A DNA stretch of 9,669 nt. Source: Desulfovibrio sp. (GTDB lineage Bacteria > Desulfobacterota > Desulfovibrionia > Desulfovibrionales > Desulfovibrionaceae). The notes beneath the pieces are model-generated. The model was not told the origin of the DNA. It worked only from the letters and a program-made list of their open reading frames with translations, and did no database searches. The stretch spans positions 1-9,669 of the forward strand of contig JAITEY010000167.1 of assembly GCA_031281815.1 (NCBI GenBank), read 5' to 3'. Made by a program: the position numbers and the translations under genes. Below, in pieces: positions 1 to 5,622 of this stretch (its first letter is position 1; every line of letters begins with the position of its first letter).

Positions 1-19
1 CCTACACAAGGAGAATTCA

Positions 20-1303
20 ATGGCTGATTATGACGCCATCGTCGTCGGCGCGGGTCTTGCCGGCAGCACGGCCGCTTACTGCATGGCCAAAGCCGGCCTC
101 AGCGTTCTGGTTCTGGAACGCGGCGAGACCGCCGGCACGAAAAACGTAACGGGCGGACGCATGTACGCCCACAGCCTGGAAAAAATCATCCCCGGCTTTG
201 CGGACGAGGCCCCGGTGCAACGCAAAGTCGTGCGCGAACGTATTTCCATGCTGACCGATGAAAGTTGTTTCACTATAGACTTCGGGTCGTCCCGCTTCAA
301 AGACCCGGCAAGCGCCTCCTATACCGTCCTGCGGGCAGAATTCGACGCGTGGCTGGCGGGCAAGGCGGAAGAAGCCGGCTGCGACGTGGTCTGTCCGGCC
401 GTTGCCGACGACCTGTTGCGCGAAAACGGCAAAGTCACCGGCATCATCGCCGGCGACGACGAACTCACGGGCGAAGTCGTGCTCCTGGCCGACGGAGTGA
501 ACAGCCTGCTGGCGCAAAAGGCCGGCCTGAAAAAAGAACTCTCGCCGCACCATGTGGCCGTCGGTGCCAAAGAAGTGGTGGAGCTGTCCTCCGGCGTGAT
601 CAACGACCGCTTCAACCTCAACGACGGCGAAGGTCTTGCCCACCTCTTTGCCGGCGCCCCCTCGAAGGGACTGGTCGGCGGCGGTTTCCTCTACACCAAC
701 AAAGACAGCCTCTGCGTCGGTCTGGTGATTACTGTTGCGGAAATGGCCGAATCCGCCGCTCGGCTTCCGGACATGCTGGAAGCCTTCCGCGAAAGCTCCC
801 CGGTCAAGCCCTATCTCGCAGGCGGAAAAATTATCGAATATTCCGCGCACCTGGTGCCTGAAGGGGGCATCAACATGACCCCCATCCTGAGCGCCGACAA
901 CCTGCTGGTGCTCGGCGACGCCGCCGGGTTCTGCCTGAACCTCGGCTACACCGTGCGCGGCATGGATTATGCGATCGGCTCCGGCGCCCTGGCGGCCGAA
1001 ACGGTTATCGAAGCCAAGGAGAAAGGCGACTTCAGCAACGCTACGCTCGGTTCCTACAAGACCCGGCTGGAAAACAGCTACGTCATGCAGGACATGAACA
1101 CGCACCGCAGGGCGCCGGACTTCATCGAACACACCCCGCGCATGTTCAAGGAGTATCCTGAACTGGCGGCAAACATCTTCGCGGATATGTTCACGGTCTC
1201 CGGTCCTTCGAAACTGATGGTGAAAAAAGCCCTGCCGCATGTCTTCAAGGCCGGGCTGCTCAATCTTGCCAAGGACGGATTCAGAGGATCAAGGGCGCTC
1301 TGA
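20..1303 (+). CDS. fixC: FixC, electron-transfer flavoprotein:quinone oxidoreductase
   Basis: FAD enzyme that takes electrons from the FixAB flavoprotein and, with FixX, passes them to quinone at the membrane. Seen: 427 aa, close to the roughly 428 aa of E. coli FixC. The N-terminus carries the dinucleotide-binding motif GAGLAG (residues 10-15) and ends that fold with an acidic Glu (VLERG, 31-35). Further family motifs are KNVTGG (41-46), LADGVNS (156-162), and the second FAD motif LGDAAG (298-303) followed by NLGYTVRGMD. No iron-sulfur cysteine cluster is present at the C-terminus, unlike mitochondrial ETF-QO, which fits a separate FixX partner. Start: ATG at 20 has AAGGAG at 8-13, spaced 6 bases. 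fixX follows after 70 bases, so they are probably co-transcribed. fixA and fixB are expected upstream, outside the window. The physiological pathway (nitrogen fixation, carnitine or fatty-acid oxidation) cannot be told from here. Confidence 0.93.
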   Translation: MADYDAIVVGAGLAGSTAAYCMAKAGLSVLVLERGETAGTKNVTGGRMYAHSLEKIIPGFADEAPVQRKVVRERISMLTDESCFTIDFGSSRFKDPASASYTVLRAEFDAWLAGKAEEAGCDVVCPAVADDLLRENGKVTGIIAGDDELTGEVVLLADGVNSLLAQKAGLKKELSPHHVAVGAKEVVELSSGVINDRFNLNDGEGLAHLFAGAPSKGLVGGGFLYTNKDSLCVGLVITVAEMAESAARLPDMLEAFRESSPVKPYLAGGKIIEYSAHLVPEGGINMTPILSADNLLVLGDAAGFCLNLGYTVRGMDYAIGSGALAAETVIEAKEKGDFSNATLGSYKTRLENSYVMQDMNTHRRAPDFIEHTPRMFKEYPELAANIFADMFTVSGPSKLMVKKALPHVFKAGLLNLAKDGFRGSRAL

Positions 1304-1318
1304 CGCGCGTGACGGCGG

Positions 1319-1345
1319 GCTCCCCGAAAATCTTCTTTCGGGAGC
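1319..1345 (+). other. Stem-loop in the fixC-fixX gap
   Basis: GCTCCCCGAAA (1319-1329) pairs with TTTCGGGAGC (1336-1345), leaving one bulged C and a 6-base loop. No T-run follows. It sits 28 bases before the fixX start and just ahead of its ribosome binding site. A role in mRNA processing, or in setting the fixC to fixX ratio, is an inference. Confidence 0.45.
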
Positions 1346-1373
1346 GGGCTTCCAGACCATAAAGGAACTTTGC

Positions 1374-1655
1374 ATGAACGTAGAACAAAAGCTTTCCACG
1401 AATAAATTCGTTGTGGATGAGGGACACCCGCACATCGTCATCCACCAGGAAAAGATGGACGCGGCGACCGTCAAGGCGCTCACCGTGGTCTGTCCCGCCG
1501 GGCTGTACACGCTGGACGACAAGGGGCGCATCATTTTTGAGGTGGCCGGCTGTCTTGAGTGCGGCACCTGCCGCGTAGCCTGCGCGCATATGCCGGGGGC
1601 CATGGAGTGGAACCACCCGCGGCCTTCTTTCGGCGTACAGTACCGTTGCGGTTGA
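1374..1655 (+). CDS. fixX: FixX, ferredoxin-like partner of FixC
   Basis: Small iron-sulfur protein that carries electrons between the FixC flavin and quinone. Seen: 93 aa, the usual FixX length (about 95), with the family signatures NKFVVDEGHPHIVIH (10-24), VCPAGLY (39-45), GCLECGTC (59-66) and the C-terminal FGVQYRCG. Cys40, Cys60, Cys63 and Cys66 match the four cysteines I recall as conserved in FixX, enough for one [4Fe-4S] cluster. Cys70 and Cys92 are additional. Start: ATG 1374 has AAGGA at 1362-1366, spaced 7 bases. An in-frame ATG at 1239 would overlap fixC by 65 bases and add residues unlike the family, so it is rejected. A run of eight T follows the stop codon directly. Confidence 0.93.
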   Translation: MNVEQKLSTNKFVVDEGHPHIVIHQEKMDAATVKALTVVCPAGLYTLDDKGRIIFEVAGCLECGTCRVACAHMPGAMEWNHPRPSFGVQYRCG

Positions 1656-1681
1656 TTTTTTTTCGGCATACACCACTCGCC

Positions 1682-1711
1682 GGGCCGCTCCGGGCACAAC
1701 CCGGAGCGCCC
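1682..1711 (+). terminator. GC-rich hairpin after fixX
   Basis: CGCTCCGGG (1686-1694) pairs perfectly with CCCGGAGCG (1700-1708) around a 5-base loop. GGG/CCC extends the stem past one bulged base. Only TT follows, so it is a poor intrinsic terminator by itself. It may protect the 3' end of the mRNA or act together with the next hairpin. Confidence 0.4.
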
Positions 1712-1713
1712 TT

Positions 1714-1766
1714 ACACGCGGACGCCGGAGCAATTTCCCGGTGAAATTGCCCGCGTGTCCGTTTTT
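1714..1766 (+). terminator. Probable intrinsic terminator of fixCX
   Basis: An outer stem ACACGCGG (1714-1721) / CCGCGTGT (1751-1758) encloses a perfect inner stem GCAATTTC (1730-1737) / GAAATTGC (1743-1750) with a 5-base loop. An 8-base internal bulge lies on the left side. CCG and five T (1762-1766) follow. This is the best terminator candidate downstream of fixX. Confidence 0.55.
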
Positions 1767-1773
1767 GCGGAAT

Positions 1774-1796
1774 CATCCGGCTGACGGAGCCGGATG
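1774..1796 (+). other. Perfect 9-bp hairpin
   Basis: CATCCGGCT (1774-1782) and AGCCGGATG (1788-1796) pair perfectly around the 5-base loop GACGG. No T-run follows. The right arm and the bases after it recur, with one mismatch in 19, at 9409-9427 by the pbpC start. Confidence 0.5.
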
Positions 1797-1832
1797 TGGA
1801 TTGGAGCTGGTTACCATTGATTTTGTATGCCT

Positions 1833-1867
1833 CCGGCGGCCGGGAGAAATGATTTCCCCCGGACCCC
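1833..1867 (+). repeat. Dispersed 35-base repeat, copy 1
   Basis: This copy differs from the one at 4389-4423 by a single base (A at 1845, G there). It starts CCGGCGG and continues into a self-complementary core, CCGGGAGAAAT (1840-1850) / ATTTCCCCCGG (1852-1862), then ACCCC. The differing base creates the only mismatch in the stem, so copy 2 is the perfect hairpin. The 17 bases ATGCCTCCGGCGGCCGG at 1827-1843 also recur at 9395-9411. Confidence 0.85.
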
Positions 1868-1884
1868 CCGCATTGAGGATACAC

Positions 1885-2034
1885 ATGCTCAAAATTGAAA
1901 CGCTCCAGCGCGGATCGATATTGAAAATATTGATCCGCGCTGCAAGGATGTGCCTGCAAATCCTTGTTGAGAGATTGCCGCGAGGCGAACTTGCTTCGCC
2001 GTCAAGCGGCAATCTCAAGCGCAGAATGCTCTAA
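1885..2034 (+). CDS. Possible 49-aa small ORF ahead of yajC
   Basis: The ATG at 1885 has GAGG at 1875-1878, spaced 6 bases, and the frame runs to TAA at 2032-2034, 20 bases before yajC. The product starts MLKIETLQRGSILKILIRAA and has no signal peptide or recognisable domain. It is basic, with Arg-Arg near the C-terminus. The frame covers three strong hairpins, which suggests the DNA is constrained as RNA rather than as protein. I do not recognise it. A short leader peptide or a chance frame are both possible, and chance is the more likely. Confidence 0.25.
   Translation: MLKIETLQRGSILKILIRAARMCLQILVERLPRGELASPSSGNLKRRML
1907..2016 (+). promoter_or_regulatory. Three adjoining hairpins in the yajC leader
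   Basis: Hairpin 1: a 16-bp stem (1907-1922 with 1926-1941) with one G-T wobble and a 3-base loop. Hairpin 2 abuts it: GCAAGGAT (1942-1949) with ATCCTTGT (1960-1967), one wobble. Hairpin 3: GAGATTGCCGC (1971-1981) pairs perfectly with GCGGCAATCTC (2006-2016), enclosing a second stem GGCGAA (1984-1989) / TTCGCC (1995-2000). No T-run follows, so this is not a plain terminator. Position suggests a cis-acting leader of the yajC-secDF unit, or a small RNA. It matches no riboswitch class that I can recognise. Confidence 0.55.
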
Positions 2035-2054
2035 AAAGAAACACGGGAGGATGC

Positions 2055-2600
2055 ATGTTCACGAGTTTTGCCTACGCCATGGGTCAGCCGGGCGGCGGCG
2101 CCGGCGGGGACGCCGCCGGGTTCGCCTCTTTCGTCCCGCTTATTCTCATGTTCGCGGTATTCTACTTTCTGCTCATCCGCCCGCAGCAGAAACGCACCAA
2201 AGAACATAAGAACATGCTGGATTCCCTGAAACGAGGGGATGAAGTAGTCGCCGGAGGCGGCATTTACGGGCGCATCGTTGAATGCGCGGATGACTACGTG
2301 GTTCTGGATGTCGGCGACACCAGGCTCAAGATGGCCCGGGCGTCCGTAAGCGCCCTGGTGACCCGCGGCAAAGGCGAAACGCCCGCCAAAGGTAAAAAGG
2401 ATTCCGGCAGGGGCGGGTCCGACAAGGCCGACAAATCCGGGGCCGACAAAAAAAGTGGAGGCAGTGAACGTAAAGCTCTTGCGGCCTCCGCCGACGCGGC
2501 CGACGAGGCCGGCAACGCGGACGCTCCCCGTGAGGATGCGGCGGAAGCCGACGCGCCCGCCGACAAGAGCGCCGAAACCGCCGCGCCCGCGGACAAGTAA
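2055..2600 (+). CDS. yajC: YajC, Sec translocase accessory subunit
   Basis: Single-span inner membrane protein that associates with SecD and SecF and, through them, with SecYEG. Seen: 181 aa. A Gly-rich N-terminus (10-22) leads to one membrane helix (about 24-41), then the family signature IRPQQKRTKEHKNML (41-55) and the cytoplasmic YajC fold with GDEVVAGGGIYGRI (61-74). The family usually ends near residue 100-115. Here a low-complexity tail runs from about 105 to 181, basic first (Lys, Gly, Ser), then acidic (Ala, Asp, Glu). Start: ATG 2055 with GGGAGG at 2045-2050, spaced 4 bases. An ATG at 2051 is in another frame. secD follows after 71 bases. The yajC-secD-secF order is the classic export operon. 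Confidence 0.93.
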   Translation: MFTSFAYAMGQPGGGAGGDAAGFASFVPLILMFAVFYFLLIRPQQKRTKEHKNMLDSLKRGDEVVAGGGIYGRIVECADDYVVLDVGDTRLKMARASVSALVTRGKGETPAKGKKDSGRGGSDKADKSGADKKSGGSERKALAASADAADEAGNADAPREDAAEADAPADKSAETAAPADK

Positions 2601-2671
2601 GCGCTTTGCCGCGGCCGCCGGATACGCATTCAAACGCAATACGCATCCGGAACGCGAATAAGGGAAATGCG

Positions 2672-4285
2672 ATGAGACAAGGGCTTTTGTGGCGTACCCT
2701 CCTCGGTGCCGCCGTGTTGCTTGCCGCCGTTGTGATGATCCTGCCGACCTTTCTGATCCCGGCCCCCCGGCCGGGCGTCAAGGCCGCTCCCAAAAGCGGA
2801 TTAGCCGCTTTTATGCCTTCCGGCCGGGTCAACCTCGGTCTGGATCTCATGGGCGGCGTCCATCTTACGCTGGAAGTGGAAGCGCAGAAGGCCCTGGAAA
2901 CGTCACTGGCCCAGGCCGGGCAGGACGTTATGCGCGAAGCGGGCGCCAAGGGCATACTCATGACCCGGCCCGCGCCTGTCAACGGCGCGCAACTGGAGTT
3001 TTTTCTGGCCTCGCAGGAAAAGCAGGCACTACTGACGAGCCTGCTGGAAGACAACTTCGACCAGTTGCGCCTTGCTTCGACAACGCCCGACGCCGGCGGC
3101 AGGCTGCGTTGCGTGCTGGAGTTTACCCCGGCCGCCCGCGACAGGCTGTCGAACCTTACGGTGGATCAGGCCCTGACCACCATACGCAACCGCATCGACC
3201 AGTTCGGCGTGGCCGAGCCCGACGTGCGCAAGGAACAGGGCGGCAACCGCATCAGCATTCAGCTCCCCGGTTTGACCGACACGCGGCGGGCCGTGGAAAT
3301 CATCGGCAAGACGGCGCATCTTGAGTTCCGCATGGTGCGCGAGATGGACCCCAAGAGCAAAATTCCGCCGCGCGGCGCGCGCATTCTGCCCATGGAGTAC
3401 AAGGACGCCGCAGGAAGGCTCGTGCAGGAAAGCATTGCCGTCGACGACACGGCGGTGCTCACCGGCGACCGCATCAGCGATGCGGCGCCGACGTTCACTC
3501 CCAACGGCGAGGCGATGGTCAGCCTGGCCTTCGACCGGCGCGGCGCGGACATCTTCAGCCGGCTTACCGAAGAAAACGTCAACAAGCGCATGGCCATCGT
3601 GCTGGACGGCAAGGTGTACTCCGCGCCGGTCATCAGGGAAAAGATTTCCGGAGGGCGGGCCAGCATTACCGGCAACTTTACGCCCGCCACGGCCGGCGAC
3701 CTGGCCGTCGTGCTGCGCGCGGGCGCGCTGCCCGCGCCGGTCCTGGTCCTGGAGCAGCGAGAAGTCGGTCCCACCCTGGGGCAGGAATCCATCCGCAGCG
3801 GCGTGACGGCGGCCGCAATCGGCGGTACGGCGGTCATGGCGTTCATGATTGTGTATTACGGGGTATCCGGCCTGATTGCGGGCTGCATGCTGATTCTCGA
3901 TATTCTGCTGATTCTGGCGGGCATGGCCTTGTTCGGGGCAACGCTGACCATGCCCGGCATTGCGGGCATTGTGTTGACCATAGGCATGGCCGTGGACGCC
4001 AACGTGCTGATCTTCGAGCGCATACGCGAGGAAATGCGGCGAGGTCTGAGTACGGCGGCGGCTGTGGACGCCGGGTTTTCCCGCGCCATGCTGGCCATAG
4101 TGGACTCGAACGTCACCACCGTCATCGCCGCCCTGATTCTGTACCAGTTCGGCACCGGCCCGGTGCGCGGCTTTGCCGTCACCCTGACCATAGGCGTGCT
4201 GGCGTCGATGTTTACGGCCGTCTTTATTTCCCACATTCTGTTCGACGTCTGGATGGGCAAACGCGGCCGCACAATCAGCATCTGA
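2672..4285 (+). CDS. secD: SecD, protein translocase subunit
   Basis: Inner membrane subunit of the RND superfamily. With SecF it uses the proton gradient to pull exported proteins out of SecYEG on the periplasmic side. Seen: 537 aa. TM1 is at about 10-31. Then come NLGLDLMGGVHLTLEV (54-69) and the periplasmic P1 domain with IRNRIDQFGVAEPDV (171-185), and the second periplasmic region around FDRRGADIFSRLT (287-299). The C-terminal bundle of five helices (about 375-528) carries TIGMAVDANVLIFERIREE (436-454), including Asp442, the charged residue linked to proton transfer in this family, and ASMFTAVFISH (511-521). The length is usual for bacterial SecD (E. coli 615, many others 500-560). Start: ATG 2672 with AGGGA at 2661-2665. 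An in-frame ATG at 2606 adds 22 residues that are not membrane-like, so it is rejected. 206 bases separate it from secF. Confidence 0.96.
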   Translation: MRQGLLWRTLLGAAVLLAAVVMILPTFLIPAPRPGVKAAPKSGLAAFMPSGRVNLGLDLMGGVHLTLEVEAQKALETSLAQAGQDVMREAGAKGILMTRPAPVNGAQLEFFLASQEKQALLTSLLEDNFDQLRLASTTPDAGGRLRCVLEFTPAARDRLSNLTVDQALTTIRNRIDQFGVAEPDVRKEQGGNRISIQLPGLTDTRRAVEIIGKTAHLEFRMVREMDPKSKIPPRGARILPMEYKDAAGRLVQESIAVDDTAVLTGDRISDAAPTFTPNGEAMVSLAFDRRGADIFSRLTEENVNKRMAIVLDGKVYSAPVIREKISGGRASITGNFTPATAGDLAVVLRAGALPAPVLVLEQREVGPTLGQESIRSGVTAAAIGGTAVMAFMIVYYGVSGLIAGCMLILDILLILAGMALFGATLTMPGIAGIVLTIGMAVDANVLIFERIREEMRRGLSTAAAVDAGFSRAMLAIVDSNVTTVIAALILYQFGTGPVRGFAVTLTIGVLASMFTAVFISHILFDVWMGKRGRTISI

Positions 4286-4388
4286 CGCCGGGACGGACGA
4301 CACGGGCCGACGGGACGCCGTTCGGACCATCGGCCTGTGCAGGCGCAAGGCCGGACATCGGAACATTGTCATGGTGATCTATACGCCC

Positions 4389-4423
4389 CCGGCGGCCGGG
4401 GGAAATGATTTCCCCCGGACCCC
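4389..4423 (+). repeat. Dispersed 35-base repeat, copy 2
   Basis: This copy is 34/35 identical to 1833-1867. The hairpin is perfect here: CCGGGGGAAAT (4396-4406) and ATTTCCCCCGG (4408-4418) around a single base. It lies in the 206-base secD-secF gap, 68 bases before the secF start. The ATG at 4405, inside the hairpin, is in frame with secF but has no ribosome binding site. The rest of the gap shows a weak GGGCCGA/TCGGCCT inverted repeat with a long loop and no gene. Confidence 0.85.
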
Positions 4424-4491
4424 TCATCCGGAACACAGCAAACTCATCGGCCTTGCGTTTACCCGGGCCGACTCCCCTCATCGGAGCACGC

Positions 4492-5601
4492 ATGGGACTG
4501 CATCTCATACCCGATACGCTGAATATCGACTTTGTCGGCATCCGGCGCTATGCCTACGTCGTATCCGTCCTGCTCATCCTGGCGGGCCTGGCTTCCTTCA
4601 TTTACACCGGCGGGCCGCGTTACGGCATTGATTTCGCGGGCGGAGCCGTCGTGCAGGTCAAGTTCGCGCAGCCCGTATCCGATGAACATCTGAAGCAGGC
4701 GCTGGACGGCAGCGCCTTGCCCGGCCTTGTGGTCCAGAGCTACGGTACGGACGGAACGGACTATGTGCTGCGTATCGCCGCCATGAGCGAGAGCGCCGAC
4801 GGATTGAGCAAAACCGTGAACGACGCGCTGAGCGCCGGACTCGGCGGGACCGGCTATGAAATCATGCGGCTGGAAATGGTCGGCCCCAAGGTCGGGGCGG
4901 ATTTGCGCGCCCAGGCACTGGAAGCCCTGTATTATGCCATTCTGCTCATTTCCATTTATGTGTCGGGGCGTTTTGAGCGGCGTTGGTTCACGGCTGGTTT
5001 CATCGCCCTGGTCCTCGGCGCGTCCACCTTCGGCCTGAGTCGTTTCGGCCTGGACAGGATTTTTTTGGTGCCCGTCGCCGTTTCTCTGACCCTGCTTCTC
5101 TGTTGGCGTTTCAAGCTGGTGTTTGCCATAGGCTCCGTCGTTTCCATACTGCACGACGTGTTGATAACCGCGGGGTTGTATGCCCTGTGCGGCCGGGAAT
5201 TCGATCTCACCACCATCGCCGCGCTGTTGACCGTTGTGGGCTATTCCCTCAACGACACCATCATCGTCTATGACCGCATCCGGGAAAACCTGCGCAGCGA
5301 CATTGTGACCCCCCTGGGGACGGTGATCAACCGCAGCATCAACCAGACCATGTCGCGCACGGTGCTGACCTCCGGCACCACGTTGATCGCGGTTCTGGCG
5401 TTGCTGATTTTCGGGGGCGGCGTCATTTTCGACTTTGCGCTCGCCGTGTTCATCGGCGTCTTCATGGGCACGACCTCTTCCATTTTCATCGCCAGCCCCA
5501 TCCTGCTGGCCATGAGCGCGGACATCAACCGCGAGGATTTTCGTCCCGGGAAGGATACGCGCGCCCGCGACGCCGACGGGCGTCTGGCGGCGCGGGTGTA
5601 G
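4492..5601 (+). CDS. secF: SecF, protein translocase subunit with extra membrane segments
   Basis: Partner of SecD in the proton-driven export complex. Seen: 369 aa. TM1 is at about 18-38, followed by YGIDFAGGAVVQVKF (44-58) and the periplasmic P1-like domain. VGPKVG (130-135) leads into TM2 (about 145-160). The conserved C-terminal part has HDVLITAG (221-228), EFDLTTIAALLTVVGYSLND (236-255), IVYDRIREN (258-266) and SRTVLTSGTT (288-297). Between TM2 (SGRFERRW) and CWRFKL (204-209) lies an additional stretch of about 45 residues with two hydrophobic segments (about 166-183 and 189-204), which standard six-helix SecF lacks. Start: ATG 4492 with GGAG at 4483-4486, spaced 5 bases. An in-frame ATG at 4405 inside the repeat is rejected. 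The adaptor gene starts 21 bases after the stop. Confidence 0.95.
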   Translation: MGLHLIPDTLNIDFVGIRRYAYVVSVLLILAGLASFIYTGGPRYGIDFAGGAVVQVKFAQPVSDEHLKQALDGSALPGLVVQSYGTDGTDYVLRIAAMSESADGLSKTVNDALSAGLGGTGYEIMRLEMVGPKVGADLRAQALEALYYAILLISIYVSGRFERRWFTAGFIALVLGASTFGLSRFGLDRIFLVPVAVSLTLLLCWRFKLVFAIGSVVSILHDVLITAGLYALCGREFDLTTIAALLTVVGYSLNDTIIVYDRIRENLRSDIVTPLGTVINRSINQTMSRTVLTSGTTLIAVLALLIFGGGVIFDFALAVFIGVFMGTTSSIFIASPILLAMSADINREDFRPGKDTRARDADGRLAARV

Positions 5602-5622
5602 GCCCGCAGAGGCGGTTCGGAG

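Larger units (their letters stand above)
1656..2054. other. 399-base intergenic region rich in stem-loops
   Basis: This stretch separates fixX from yajC. In order it holds eight T directly after the fixX stop (1656-1663), hairpins at 1682-1711, 1714-1766 and 1774-1796, a dispersed repeat at 1833-1867, and three hairpins at 1907-2016. The yajC ribosome binding site GGGAGG lies at 2045-2050. A 49-codon ORF (1885-2034) overlaps the last hairpins. The yajC promoter must lie here if the fix operon terminates. The best match I see is TTGGAG (1801-1806) with TTGTAT (1823-1828), spacer 16, which is too weak to call. Confidence 0.7.

Noticed and set aside
17..1240. 407-codon - strand frame opposite fixC
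   Set aside because: Antisense shadow of fixC, caused by strong third-position GC bias.
1656..1663. Eight T after the fixX stop as a terminator
   Set aside because: Only a 4-bp stem (ACCG/CGGT) precedes it, too weak for intrinsic termination; the structure at 1714-1766 is better.
3029..4372. 447-codon - strand frame opposite secD
   Set aside because: Antisense shadow of a well-supported secD, with no recognisable domain.
4420..4486. CCCCTCATC-type words repeated ahead of secF
   Set aside because: About nine to ten matching bases with shifts; too short to separate from chance.
1773..4541. Shared peptide GPGEIISPGRR in two - strand frames
   Set aside because: It is only the translation of the two copies of the 35-base repeat, not a protein family.
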